NCBI RefSeq assembly: GCF_000826545.1
Contig: NZ_CDME01000008.1
Location: 682,001-746,000, forward strand
Reading direction: 5' to 3'
Source: Kibdelosporangium sp. MJ126-NF4
GTDB lineage: Bacteria > Actinomycetota > Actinomycetes > Mycobacteriales > Pseudonocardiaceae
Length of the DNA stretch: 64,000 nucleotides
This document shows positions 18,001 through 26,445 of this stretch, one piece after another. A model generated the notes under the pieces. The model made no database searches, had not been told where the DNA came from, and saw only the letters and a list, made by a program, of their open reading frames with translations. A program made the position numbers and the translations under genes. The number at the start of each line of letters is the position of its first letter. Position 1 is the first letter of the stretch.

Positions 18001-18907
18001 CCCCACATCGACATCGCCGTTGCTCAAGGACGAGGGGTGGAAGGAGATGACGGGCGCGGTCAAACCCGGCCGGACCGGCCCCAACGTCGGTGGGCTGAAC
18101 GCCGACTTCCACCGGGTGACGGTGAAACTGGGCTACTGCGAGGAGATCGCCGCGGGCAAGGCGCGGGACATCGGGATCAAGTACTACCTGCCGATCACCG
18201 GACCGGCCAACTTCACGATGAAGGTCGGGGGTGTCGACTTCGGTCTCACCCAGGACGGGCGCAGGAACACCACCACCGTCGCGCCTCCGCCCGGGACCGG
18301 AGCGGCATGCCAGGCCGACGGATGGGACGCCAACCGGGTCTACAACCCAGCCTGGTCGCCGTTCTCGCTGTGGAAGGTCGGCAACCAGTGGAAGGTCCAG
18401 GACGTCAACAGCGGCAACGTGCTCGACCATCCCGGTGGCTGGTCGACCGCGCACCTCGTCGACTCGCAGGACGGCAACACCAACCAACTGTGGAACGTCG
18501 TCGAAGACGGCGGCGCCGGATGGTACCGGCTGAAGAGCAATACCAGCGGCAAGGAACAGTGCCTCGGCGCCGACACCTTGTTGGCCAGTCTGACCGTCCG
18601 GGACTGCGACGCCAGCGACGGTCAGTGGTGGCAGTTCTTCGCCGAGGACGGAACCCGGTTCTCCGGCGGGGTTCCCGACGGCGGCAAGCCGTATTCGTTG
18701 AAGTCGTATTCGGGATTCGTGGCCGAACCGAAGAACAGTGGCAGCCGACCTGGCACAGCCGCGGTGGCCGGTGAGCCCAGCGGGAGCACTCGCACTGTGG
18801 TCTCCCACCAGGGCTACTACTGGAAGGCCAAGTACTGGACCAAGGGCAACGTCCCTGACGCCAACGATCCGAAGAACCCGTGGACCCGCATGGGTCCGAC
18901 AGGCTGA
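15008..18907 (+). CDS. secreted PI-PLC-like / GH18 chitinase fusion
   Basis: TTG 15008 has AAGGAG 8 bases upstream; GTG 15023 is an alternative. With the TTG start, codon 2 is TTA (bldA-type). The product has 1299 residues. A signal peptide ends near residue 43. A PI-PLC X-type domain follows, with H90 in SVPGTHDT and H153 in INHGAISLQ. After a proline-rich linker near 425 comes a GH18 chitinase catalytic domain with FNGVDIDYEYP (acid E608) and VMTYDLHG. Then come a beta-sandwich module (about 960-1080), a ricin-type lectin-like stretch (about 1130-1240) and a terminal CBM5/12-like AKYWTKGN motif. It probably degrades fungal or insect surfaces extracellularly. The domain pairing is unusual. 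Confidence 0.85.
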   Translation: MLRTSVKSVGLGRNRSAGRWRGAVLTPLLLAGLLSVAVPVGTAQADDPHQRAAATPHYHSLETASKDNENWMSRVDDKVSLADLSVPGTHDTLATCVDLSCGVYVDITRTQQDLGGSSSAALAGQLTAGVRAIDVRLRINKDKQSGVGFTINHGAISLQATFDDVLTRIEDFLTGPEGTRETVLMSLKMECSGEGGSCSDEPGYNEHEILKGYLDGWTYTGNQQETRPSKSWKHLFWTPSTNTQAATPTLGDVRGKIVVLNFHGRRGGVYGDYGLEQLNRNTWGENEYVQNEYKVPDLGQIDDKWEKVRAHLRRTNGVWDANRPGEKEYGHKPKDVYVNFTSGTGAFAYPYSVAGGGDAFTGVNEFLHSCLTGVGTRCQEFYPDRPGNFGGQERLTRTGIVMMDFPGGGLIDEIVRRNPVPTGGLTGPTPPADPSPGDTWAANPGGNQERCRPDGMTTTANVDTPYCVAYDEAGRERTGAAHQRRVLGYFTGWRTGKDGRHQYLPSSVSWGKLTHVNYSFAHVGADNRIAIKPEQDSAVRLFNRTRDARSPRVKTLIAVGGWADSRGFYTMATNADGSVNQAGIDTFANSAVDFVRQYGFNGVDIDYEYPTALPNTGNPVDWPVANPRRKGLTAGYTALLKTLREKLDRATAGDGRYYLLTAAVSGSGYLVRGMEAHSGVQYLDFANVMTYDLHGTWNHFVGPQAPLYDDGRDNELAAGGIYDSGANPEYQKTGYFNTDWAYHHYRGALSPGRINLGVPYYTRGWGNVSGGVGNGLWGTSALPDQSKCPPGTGPGSPGGTTPCGLGASGMDNIWHDLDDNGKEVLAGSNPMWHAKNLERGVTPDYLSAYGVSGQVGGYTRHWDDTLKASWLWNGNNKVFLSTEDEQAISVKAQYIAQNGIGGAMVWELAGDYDCPAAGQCRPGYTMTNLLHDKLAGAGQYGSTRSGATKLPDQVLDVRVELVDYPTKLEDMWPIQPKLRITNNTGKPLPSGTELSFDIPTSTSPLLKDEGWKEMTGAVKPGRTGPNVGGLNADFHRVTVKLGYCEEIAAGKARDIGIKYYLPITGPANFTMKVGGVDFGLTQDGRRNTTTVAPPPGTGAACQADGWDANRVYNPAWSPFSLWKVGNQWKVQDVNSGNVLDHPGGWSTAHLVDSQDGNTNQLWNVVEDGGAGWYRLKSNTSGKEQCLGADTLLASLTVRDCDASDGQWWQFFAEDGTRFSGGVPDGGKPYSLKSYSGFVAEPKNSGSRPGTAAVAGEPSGSTRTVVSHQGYYWKAKYWTKGNVPDANDPKNPWTRMGPTG

Positions 18908-18911
18908 TCAT

Positions 18912-18951
18912 CCAGTCCGGTGTGCCGGCGTCGTGCCGGTACACCGGCTGG
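18912..18951. terminator. terminator after chitinase
   Basis: Long inverted repeat with arms 18912-18929 and 18935-18951 (CCGGTGT and CCGGC pairing blocks, two mismatches) and a 5-base loop, starting 5 bases after the chitinase stop. Confidence 0.6.
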
Positions 18952-18990
18952 CCGGTACCCTCGATACCGCGAACGGGTACGGAGGCCGTG

Positions 18991-19896
18991 GTGAGGCGTA
19001 CGAGGATCATCTCAGTGCCCTATCACGACGGTCGGCGGGATGCCGACCGCGGATGTGGGCCGGAACACTTGCTGCGCACGTGTTCTGCCGCTGTCGGCGA
19101 ACTTGTCGACTCGGTCGAGACCGTGGGGCCGGTCGATCCCGCGCAACCGGAAGCGGCCAGGGTCTTCCAGTTGGCGGACCTGCTTGGGCGTGATGTGCGT
19201 GCGGCACATGACGACGAGATGTTCCCGTTGGTCCTTGCGGGTGACTGCAACAGTTGCGTCGGCACGGTCGCCGGATGCGGCGGTGACGGCCTCGGGGTGG
19301 TGTGGCTCGACGCGCACCCGGACTTCGACACATCCGAACGTAGCCGCACCGGCTCACTGGACGCGATGGGGCTCGCGGTGATGACCGGTCACGGCTGGGC
19401 GGCGATGCGCCGTGGCGTCACCGGCTTCACCAAAGTCGCGGAGGAGCACGTCATCCACGTGGGCGGCAGGGACTTCGAGCCAGGACAGCGCGAGGACTTC
19501 CGGCGTTCGGGTATCCGTGTCCTGGAAGGGAACACGTTCGCCGACACCGATCTCGCCGCGGCGCTGGACGACCTGCGGGCCCGCGTGAGCCGCGCGTACC
19601 TGCACATCGATCTCGACTGCCTCGACCCGAGTGAGGGAATCGCCAATCAGTACAGCGCCGACGGCGGTCTGAGCCTGGCGCGACTGCTGGGAGTCGTCGA
19701 CGAGGTCTTCGACCGGTTCGAGGTGGCAGCGGCCGCGGTGACCGCCTACCACCCGGGCAGCGACGTCGACGGCCGGATGGCCAGTGCGGCAAACGAAGTG
19801 CTCGCCGCCGTGATGCGGCGTGGTGGAGGCGTTGGCGTACGGGCCTGTCCAGGCGGGTATCCGCAGCGTACTGGACGTTCGAATGAGGAGTTCTGA
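18991..19896 (+). CDS. arginase/agmatinase family protein with altered metal site
   Basis: GTG 18991 lies 5 bases behind GGAGG; 301 residues. Ureohydrolase signatures are LDAHPDFD (metal ligands of the DAHxD motif) and HIDLDCLDPS (DxDxxDP). In the first metal motif, where GGDHS supplies a histidine ligand, this protein has AGDCNS. The dinuclear metal site therefore differs and the substrate may not be arginine or agmatine. It may hydrolyse another guanidino or formimino compound or be a non-standard member. Its stop overlaps the ATG of the ThDP enzyme, so the two are coupled. Confidence 0.75.
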   Translation: MRRTRIISVPYHDGRRDADRGCGPEHLLRTCSAAVGELVDSVETVGPVDPAQPEAARVFQLADLLGRDVRAAHDDEMFPLVLAGDCNSCVGTVAGCGGDGLGVVWLDAHPDFDTSERSRTGSLDAMGLAVMTGHGWAAMRRGVTGFTKVAEEHVIHVGGRDFEPGQREDFRRSGIRVLEGNTFADTDLAAALDDLRARVSRAYLHIDLDCLDPSEGIANQYSADGGLSLARLLGVVDEVFDRFEVAAAAVTAYHPGSDVDGRMASAANEVLAAVMRRGGGVGVRACPGGYPQRTGRSNEEF

Positions 19897-21689
19897 TGAC
19901 AGAGACGGTCGGCGACCACCTGCTCCAGCGACTGCGCGAGTGGGGCGTGGCGCAGGTGTTCGCCTATCCGGGTGATGGGATCAACGGGATCGTCGCCGCG
20001 TTCGGGAAGGCGGACAACCATCCTCGGTTCGTGCAGGCTCGGCACGAGGAGATGGCCGCGTTCGCCGCTGTCGGCTATGCGAAGTTCAGCGGCCAGGTCG
20101 GGGTGTGCATGGCGACGTCTGGCCCTGGGGCGATCCACCTGCTCAACGGGCTGTACGACGCGAAGTTGGACCACGTGCCGGTGGTGGCGATCGTCGGGCA
20201 GACCGCGCGCAGCGCGATGGGTGGCAGCTACCAGCAGGAGGTCGATCTGCAGTCGCTGTTCAAGGACGTCGCGAGCGAGTACCTGGTCGAGGTGAACGTC
20301 GCCGAGCAGTTGCCCAACGCCCTGGATCGCGCGATCCGGATCGCACAGTCGTCGCGGTGTCCGACAGCGCTGATCATCCCGGCGGACCTGCAGGAGGAGG
20401 AGTACTCGCCACCACAGCACGCGTTCAAGCACGTACCGTCCAGCCCTCCGCACACGTCGTGGGCCCGGTCGGCGCCTGCGGAGGAGGACGTTGCCGCTGC
20501 TGCCGATGTGCTCAACGCGGGGCACAAGGTCGCGATGCTGGTCGGTCAAGGGGCGCGGGGTGCGGCGGAGGAGGTCCGCCAGGTCGCGGAGATCACCGGC
20601 GCTGGTGTGGCGAAGGCGTTGTTGGGTAAGGATGTCCTGTCCGACGAACTGCCGTATGTGACGGGCTCGATCGGACTGCTCGGCACCCGTCCGAGCTATG
20701 AACTGATGCGTGACTGCGACACACTGCTGATCGTCGGGTCGAACTTCCCGTACACGCAGTTCCTGCCGGAGTTCGGCCAGGCCCGCGCGGTGCAGATCGA
20801 CCTGGACGGCAGGTTCATCGGGATGCGGTACCCGACCGAGGTCAACCTGGTGGGTGACAGCGCGGCGACCTTGCGGGCCTTGCTGCCGAAGCTGACGAGC
20901 AAACCGGATCGGTCGTGGCGCGAGAAGGTCGAGAAGAACGTCGCATCGTGGTGGGAGACAGTGGACCGGGAAGCCGCGCTGGACGCGAAGCCGGTGAACC
21001 CGATGGCTGTCGTGTCCGAGTTGTCCCGGCGCATCCCGGACAACGCGATCGTCACAGCGGACTCAGGCTCCTCCACCAACTGGTACGCCCGCAATCTCCG
21101 TATCCGCGGTGACATCCGGGCGTCGCTGTCGGGCACTCTCGCGACCATGGGGCCCGGGGTGCCGTACGCCATCGGCGCGAAGTTCGCCCATCCGGACCGG
21201 CCAGTGATCGCTCTCGTGGGAGACGGCGCGATGCAGATGAACGGGCTCGCGGAGCTGATCACCATCGCCCACTACCGGAGCCTGTGGAGCGATCCCCGCT
21301 GTGTGATCTGCGTGTTCCACAACAACGACCTCAACCAGGTGACCTGGGAGCTACGGGCGATGGGCGGCGCACCGAAGTTCGAGGAGTCCCAGAGTCTGCC
21401 CGAGGTCGACTATGCCGGTTTCGCCCGGTCACTGGGTTTCACCGCTGTCACGGTCGACCAGCCCGATCAACTCGCTGCCGCGTGGGACACGGCGCTCAGC
21501 GCGGACAAGCCCGCGCTGCTGGACGTCCACTGTGACCCGGAGGTCCCACCGATCCCGCCGCACGCCACCTTCGAGCAGATGAAGTCGGCGACGGAGGCGG
21601 TCCTGAAGGGCGACCCCAACGCGTTCCATCTCGTCGTTCAAGGCGTGAAGACGAAGATGCAGGAGTTCCTGCCGGGCAGGCGGAACTGA
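19896..21689 (+). CDS. thiamine-diphosphate enzyme, pyruvate oxidase/acetolactate synthase type
   Basis: The 597-residue protein has the three-domain order of the POX/ALS family. The amino domain has the catalytic glutamate in ARHEEMAAFAA. The middle domain starts near residue 200. The carboxyl domain carries the ThDP/Mg motif GDGAMQMNG through NNDLNQ. It decarboxylates a 2-oxo acid, most likely pyruvate. The closest layout is the actinobacterial PoxB-like group (pyruvate to acetate and CO2, peripheral membrane). It is translationally coupled to the arginase-like gene (TGATG at the junction) and followed by a small conserved-looking gene. Confidence 0.88.
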   Translation: MTETVGDHLLQRLREWGVAQVFAYPGDGINGIVAAFGKADNHPRFVQARHEEMAAFAAVGYAKFSGQVGVCMATSGPGAIHLLNGLYDAKLDHVPVVAIVGQTARSAMGGSYQQEVDLQSLFKDVASEYLVEVNVAEQLPNALDRAIRIAQSSRCPTALIIPADLQEEEYSPPQHAFKHVPSSPPHTSWARSAPAEEDVAAAADVLNAGHKVAMLVGQGARGAAEEVRQVAEITGAGVAKALLGKDVLSDELPYVTGSIGLLGTRPSYELMRDCDTLLIVGSNFPYTQFLPEFGQARAVQIDLDGRFIGMRYPTEVNLVGDSAATLRALLPKLTSKPDRSWREKVEKNVASWWETVDREAALDAKPVNPMAVVSELSRRIPDNAIVTADSGSSTNWYARNLRIRGDIRASLSGTLATMGPGVPYAIGAKFAHPDRPVIALVGDGAMQMNGLAELITIAHYRSLWSDPRCVICVFHNNDLNQVTWELRAMGGAPKFEESQSLPEVDYAGFARSLGFTAVTVDQPDQLAAAWDTALSADKPALLDVHCDPEVPPIPPHATFEQMKSATEAVLKGDPNAFHLVVQGVKTKMQEFLPGRRN

Positions 21690-21880
21690 TGGTGCCGCAG
21701 CCGCCTGCGGTCGAGCGAGTGAGCGCCAGCGCCTACCGGCGCCGCAACCCGAGGCCGACGGGACACCTGTTCGCGTCGATCGACTTCGCGGCCGTTCAAA
21801 GCTGTGTCGCGGAGTCGCAATAACCTGAGAAGTGCTGGGTACTCGGAAGTGAAGTCCTCGCCATGAAGAGTGGAGGTATT

Positions 21881-22114
21881 GTGACGGACACCGAGACCGG
21901 CCATGTGACCGGGACGAAGGACAAGCACTACAACATCATCTGGTTCACCGAGGCCTGCCTGAGCAATGTGCTGCGCCTGGAAACCTACGTGCAGGACGCG
22001 GAGCGCGACGGCGATTCGGAACTCGCTGACTTCTTCCGCAAGGCGCAAGCCGACAGCCGCAAGGGTGCCGAACAGGGCAAGGCTCTGCTGCGCAACCGGC
22101 TCGCTCGCGATTGA
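21881..22114 (+). CDS. small hypothetical protein
   Basis: GTG 21881 is preceded by GGAGG at a 5-base distance; ATG 21863 lacks such a site. The product has 77 residues and appears helical: WFTEACLSNVLRLETYVQDAERDGDSELADFFRKAQADSRKG is consistent with a short helical bundle, ferritin-like or four-helix in character. No family is certain. It follows the ThDP enzyme on the same strand after 191 bases, which hold only a weak hairpin near 21703, and it is closed by a strong terminator. Confidence 0.65.
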   Translation: MTDTETGHVTGTKDKHYNIIWFTEACLSNVLRLETYVQDAERDGDSELADFFRKAQADSRKGAEQGKALLRNRLARD

Positions 22115-22121
22115 GTGCACA

Positions 22122-22157
22122 CGGGCCCTGCAGGAAGGTACTGCCCTGCAGGGCCCG
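22122..22157. terminator. terminator after the small gene
   Basis: Perfect 12-base inverted repeat CGGGCCCTGCAG with a 12-base loop, 8 bases after the stop of the 77-residue gene. Confidence 0.75.
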
Positions 22158-22281
22158 AGATGTGCCGATCGGGTTGGGCATGTCGATTACCCGAAGTGGT
22201 GAAGGTTCAAACGAAGCCACAGCTCGGTGCGACTGCATCGAGGACGACCTTGGCAAACGCGGACGATGGAAGGCGACCACG

Positions 22282-23181
22282 ATGGCGCGGGATCAGTATG
22301 ACCAGCAGGACCCGAGGTTCCAGTATCCGCGGCCGGGTCGTCAGCACGGCCAGGAGCAGAGCCATCCGGGCACGGGTGAACAGATGGGACCACGTCCGGA
22401 TCACGGTGAGCAGTCCTATCGGGGCTCTGGCCGCCTGGTGGACCGCAAGGCAGTCATCACGGGCGGGGATTCCGGGATCGGCAGGGCTGTGGCGGTGGCG
22501 TTCGCGCGTGAGGGCGCGGATGTTCTTCTGTCCTTTCTGGAGGAGGAAGAGGTAGACGCGAAGCAGACCGCGGACCTCGTGCGTGACGCGGGGCGTCAGG
22601 TCGCTCTGGTGCCGGGCGACATCCAGGACGAGGCGCAATGTCGGCGAGTGGTGGACCGGGCGGTGGCGGAGTTCGGTCGGATCGACGTCCTGGTGAACAA
22701 CGCCGCCTACCAGATGTCGCAGGACGACGGCCTGTCGGGAATCACGGTCGAGCAGTTCGACCGGGTGCTCAAGACGAACCTGTACGCGATGTTCTGGTTG
22801 TGCAAGGCGGCTGTGCCACACATGCCACCTGGCTCCTGCATCATCAACACGTCGTCCATCCAGGCGTTCCAGCCGTCGCCGAACCTGCTGGACTACGCGG
22901 TCACGAAGGCCGGGATCGTCAACTTCACCAAGGGACTGTCCCAGGACCTGATCGACAAGGGAATCCGGGTCAACTCGGTGGCACCAGGTCCGGTGTGGAC
23001 TCCGTTGATCCCGGCAACCATGCCCGCGGAGAAAGTCGACTCGTTCGGGGCGAACACACCGATCGGGCGAGCCGCTCAACCCGCTGAGCTGGCACCGGCG
23101 TACGTGTACTTCGCCTCGCAGGAATCAAGCTATGTGACCGGAGAGGTGCTGGGGGTCACTGGCGGGAAACCGCTCACGTAA
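22282..23181 (+). CDS. short-chain dehydrogenase with hydrophilic amino extension
   Basis: ATG 22282 (MARDQYDQQDPRFQYP) follows GGAAGG. The 299-residue protein begins with a 50-residue Gln/Pro/Gly-rich extension, as in the YghA/GsP39-like stress SDRs. The dinucleotide motif is TGGDSGIGRA, and NNAAYQ and the catalytic YAVTK are present; the serine is in NTSSIQ. NAD(P)-dependent oxidoreduction of an alcohol, aldehyde or sugar is expected. The Gly/Gln-rich head suggests a general-stress protein (such as the Bacillus GsiB-associated SDRs), though that is inference. Confidence 0.87.
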   Translation: MARDQYDQQDPRFQYPRPGRQHGQEQSHPGTGEQMGPRPDHGEQSYRGSGRLVDRKAVITGGDSGIGRAVAVAFAREGADVLLSFLEEEEVDAKQTADLVRDAGRQVALVPGDIQDEAQCRRVVDRAVAEFGRIDVLVNNAAYQMSQDDGLSGITVEQFDRVLKTNLYAMFWLCKAAVPHMPPGSCIINTSSIQAFQPSPNLLDYAVTKAGIVNFTKGLSQDLIDKGIRVNSVAPGPVWTPLIPATMPAEKVDSFGANTPIGRAAQPAELAPAYVYFASQESSYVTGEVLGVTGGKPLT

Positions 23182-23311
23182 ACCACAGAACGAGATACAC
23201 GGGCGTCGTCTGCTCATCGCGGGCCGATCGCCTCGATGCGGTATTGAGGACTCGGCCGAGTGGGTACCTGATCGCTGTGCGAAGCATCAAGCGGTGGCGG
23301 GGTGAACAGTC

Positions 23312-24313
23312 ATGTCGAACGTCGTGGTGATCACGGGGGCCAGTGGTGGTGTCGGGCGTGCGACCGCTCGTGAGTTCGCTCGTCGTGGCGACCGGGTGGC
23401 GTTGCTGGCGCGTGGTCAGTCTGGGTTGGACAGTGCGGCCGCTGATGTCCGTGCCGAGGGCGGGCAGGCTCTGGTTGTTCCGGTCGACGTGGCTGATCAC
23501 CGAGCGGTGGACGAGGCGGCCCGGCGGGTCGAGGACGAGCTGGGGTCGATCGATGTGTGGGTCAACGACGCGTTCAGCGGTGTGTTCGCTCCGGTGGACG
23601 AGATCGAGCCCGCGGAGTTCCGGCGGGTGATGGAGGTCAGCTATCTGGGGTACGTGCACGGGACCAAGGCCGCGTTGCGGTGGATGAAGCCACGGGATCG
23701 CGGTGTGGTCGTGCAGGTGGGGTCGGCGTTGGCCTACCGGGGGATTCCGCTGCAGTCGGCGTATTGTGCGGCCAAACACGCGATTCAGGGATTCCATGAG
23801 TCGTTGCGGTGCGAGTTGTTGCATGAGAAGTCCGGTGTTCGGGTGACGATGGTGCAGTTGCCCGCGATGAACACGCCACAGTTCGGGTGGGTGTTGTCGC
23901 GGTTGCCGCGGCGAGCGCAACCGGTGCCGCCGATCTATCAGCCTGAGGTGGCCGCGCGGGCGATTGTGCGGGCGGCTGATCGGCCGCGTCGGCGGGAGTA
24001 CTGGGTCGGGATGTCCACAGTGGCGACCTTGCTGGGCGACAAGGTGATGCCGGGCGTGCTGGACCACTACCTGGCGCGGACCGGATACGCGTCTCAACAG
24101 GCCGGTGTGCGACGTGACCCGCGTCAGCCAGCCAATCTGTGGCGACCGGCTGACGATCGGTCAGGTACTGATCAGGGAGCGCACGGAGATTTCGACGATG
24201 TCGCTCACGCGAGCAGCGTCCAGCACTGGATCAGTCGCCACCGGGGCGCCATCGCGGGTAGTGCTCTGCTGGTGGCGGCCGCTGGTCTGGTCACTGTCAC
24301 GAGGAAGGGCTGA
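23312..24313 (+). CDS. membrane-tethered short-chain dehydrogenase
   Basis: The ATG at 23312 gives 333 residues. The SDR core (1-255) has TGASGGVGRA, the catalytic serine in QVGSALAYRG and YCAAK. In place of the usual NNA motif it has VNDAFSG, a variant common in a DUF-linked SDR group with hydrophobic tails. A transmembrane segment (GSALLVAAAGLVTV) and basic tail close the protein. It is followed by two hydrolase-type genes in a compact run (gaps of 6 and -4 bases), suggesting a small stress or lipid-modifying operon. Confidence 0.85.
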   Translation: MSNVVVITGASGGVGRATAREFARRGDRVALLARGQSGLDSAAADVRAEGGQALVVPVDVADHRAVDEAARRVEDELGSIDVWVNDAFSGVFAPVDEIEPAEFRRVMEVSYLGYVHGTKAALRWMKPRDRGVVVQVGSALAYRGIPLQSAYCAAKHAIQGFHESLRCELLHEKSGVRVTMVQLPAMNTPQFGWVLSRLPRRAQPVPPIYQPEVAARAIVRAADRPRRREYWVGMSTVATLLGDKVMPGVLDHYLARTGYASQQAGVRRDPRQPANLWRPADDRSGTDQGAHGDFDDVAHASSVQHWISRHRGAIAGSALLVAAAGLVTVTRKG

Positions 24314-24319
24314 ACCCTC

Positions 24320-25072
24320 TTGGCGCGCCACGAGACAGACGTTCACTTGCGTCCCACGATGACGTCGACAGCGTGGGGAAGAGTGCACGCGCTCACCGCT
24401 GGGGAACCGGAACGTGGGGAGCTTGTGGTGCTTCCCGGGCTGGGTGTTTCCGCGTACCTGCGGAGCAGCGTGGCCCATGCCGCCGCGGCTGGCTACCGGG
24501 GATGGTTGCCTGATCCGCCAGGATTCGGCCACAGCGAGGACCCGCGTCGACGACTGGGTGTCGCGGAGATCGCTGAGGTCATGGCGCAGTGGCTGGTGCG
24601 TCGCGACGTCGGGGCGGTCACGCTGGTTGGCCATTCCTGCGGTACCCAGGTCGCTGCCCATGTCGCGGCACGGGCACCGGATCTGGTGAACCGGCTGTTG
24701 CTGGGGAGCCCGACGATTGATCCACGGTATCGGTCATGGCCGAAGGCGGTGTTGCGCTGGCGACGAGACGGCCGGTTGGAACCACGGTCATTGGTTCGGA
24801 CTCAATCGCCGGAATGGCGTCGTGCCGGTCCGTTGCGGTTGTTCTCGTTGACTCGCTCGATGTTGGCCGATGACCTTGAAGCGACCGTGAGTCAGCTGAC
24901 CTGCCCGATCACGGTCATCCGCGGCCAGCGGGATCCGTTGTGCACCAGCGAATGGGCAGAACGCCTCGCCCGGCCGGGCCAAGTCGTCGAGCTACCGGGC
25001 ATGCCGCACGCGTTTCCATATCAGGCCCCGCAGGTGTGGGTGGATGTCTTGGAAGGACGGCAACCGACGTGA
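24320..25072 (+). CDS. alpha/beta hydrolase
   Basis: The start is uncertain: TTG 24320 lies 11 bases from GAGGAAGG, and ATG 24359 is an alternative. About 250 residues form the alpha/beta hydrolase fold, with nucleophile serine in VGHSCGTQ, aspartate in RGQRDPLC and histidine in GMPHAFPY. The oxyanion region is LPGLGVSAY. Substrate unknown. It starts 6 bases after the SDR gene and its stop overlaps the GTG of the next gene (GTGA at 25069-25072). Confidence 0.82.
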   Translation: MARHETDVHLRPTMTSTAWGRVHALTAGEPERGELVVLPGLGVSAYLRSSVAHAAAAGYRGWLPDPPGFGHSEDPRRRLGVAEIAEVMAQWLVRRDVGAVTLVGHSCGTQVAAHVAARAPDLVNRLLLGSPTIDPRYRSWPKAVLRWRRDGRLEPRSLVRTQSPEWRRAGPLRLFSLTRSMLADDLEATVSQLTCPITVIRGQRDPLCTSEWAERLARPGQVVELPGMPHAFPYQAPQVWVDVLEGRQPT

Positions 25073-26382
25073 CTGTCGCACCGGGCGATGCCATCGCCGC
25101 GTTCGACTCGGCCAGTGCCATGCTCGCGGCGACGGCACGAGGAATCACCAGTCAGCCCTTCGACCGGGTTGGTCGTAGCCGGTTGTTCGCGGCCACCGTG
25201 AAGACGGCGAACCTGCTGCCGCGATCACTCCGACAGCGGCTCTACGCCGTGGCCGGTGGTGCCGAAGGCGTCGAACCCGACCAGCTTGGTGCCATCGACA
25301 TGGACGCTGTCGCCGCTTGGGCGACGGACCACTACCCAGCGCACCGGTATCCAGGGGCGCTGGTGGGCTCGTCCAACGGCGCGGCCGTGCACCTGGCGAC
25401 GGCGTTGGGCATGCCCTGGCTGCCACAGACATTGCTGATCCCGGTGCGCTGGAAGGGCAACGATCCCGAGCGGCCCGATCGTGCGCTGGAGTTCGGGGCG
25501 TCCGTGGCGCCGCGACTGTTGGATCGCAACCCGGACATCACGCTGCATCACATGCACGACGCCAACCAGGATCGGTTGATGATCGGTCAGATGGCGTACT
25601 TCCGGGTGAAGCGTCGACGGCTCGGCACTGCCTACGAGCGGTTCCTGCTGCACCGGCTTGAGCCCGGAGCGCCGATCATCGTGCTGGCCGACGAATCGAC
25701 GTGGCCGGTGACGACGGTCGACGCGCGGCACGTGTTCCAGGTGGGCGCGCAAGGGGGCATCCGCCCGGAGGACTACGACAGGCATGGCGTCATCCCGGAC
25801 GCGGAGGCGCCGGAGGCGGAATGGGGCTTCGACGCCATGCTGCTGGACGATGTGGCCCGGCTGGGTGCTGAAGCCGGTCATCCCGTCCACGTCGTCCGCT
25901 ATCCGAACACCCACGCGTTGTCCGGTCCGATCGCGGACCTCCACCGCACGTGGCTGACCGAGGCCGGGGCGGCCGCCGACCGGCTGCTCGTCGAATCATT
26001 CCTGTTGATCGACCCGACCAGGACGATCGAAGCCGGATTGGTTCCGTTGTGGACTGTGTTCCCGGTCGAGTCCGCGCTGCGGGCCACACAGGACTACCTG
26101 CGGTCATCCACCGCCGAGTATCGATCGGTGCACATAGGACTTTTTCCGCACGGCGTGGAATCCCGGGGGATCGCGGGCCCCGCGCGCTGGCGGGACGGGT
26201 TGGGAGGTGTCGATGTCGAGTTCCTCGGTGTCGATGTCGACCGGTTTCCCGCTGACTTCGCCGCGTTGGTCCGTTACGGCGAGGAGTTGCGTCGGATACC
26301 AGCTCAGCCGGCACCCGCGCCCGGGTCACTGGACGTGACTTTCGCGCTGCAGGCCCTGTCGGACACTGTGCCACGCGCGTGA
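25069..26382 (+). CDS. hypothetical protein, possible alpha/beta-hydrolase-like
   Basis: GTG 25069 overlaps the preceding stop and gives 437 residues. I recognise no named family. A GSSNGAAVHLA stretch near residue 103 resembles a nucleophile elbow. Conserved-looking blocks (HHMHDANQDRLM, IVLADESTWPVTTV) suggest a real enzyme, and the frame is well used over 1.3 kb. It is coupled to the alpha/beta hydrolase and SDR genes, hence probably the same pathway. Confidence 0.65.
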   Translation: MTVAPGDAIAAFDSASAMLAATARGITSQPFDRVGRSRLFAATVKTANLLPRSLRQRLYAVAGGAEGVEPDQLGAIDMDAVAAWATDHYPAHRYPGALVGSSNGAAVHLATALGMPWLPQTLLIPVRWKGNDPERPDRALEFGASVAPRLLDRNPDITLHHMHDANQDRLMIGQMAYFRVKRRRLGTAYERFLLHRLEPGAPIIVLADESTWPVTTVDARHVFQVGAQGGIRPEDYDRHGVIPDAEAPEAEWGFDAMLLDDVARLGAEAGHPVHVVRYPNTHALSGPIADLHRTWLTEAGAAADRLLVESFLLIDPTRTIEAGLVPLWTVFPVESALRATQDYLRSSTAEYRSVHIGLFPHGVESRGIAGPARWRDGLGGVDVEFLGVDVDRFPADFAALVRYGEELRRIPAQPAPAPGSLDVTFALQALSDTVPRA

Positions 26383-26445
26383 GGCATGAGTATCCACCTG
26401 ACGGGGTACTTGGTTGGTGAAGGTGTCCTAAGAGGAGGTTTACCG

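Noticed and set aside
21700..21720. weak hairpin after the ThDP enzyme gene
   Set aside because: Only a 6-base stem; too short to call a terminator.
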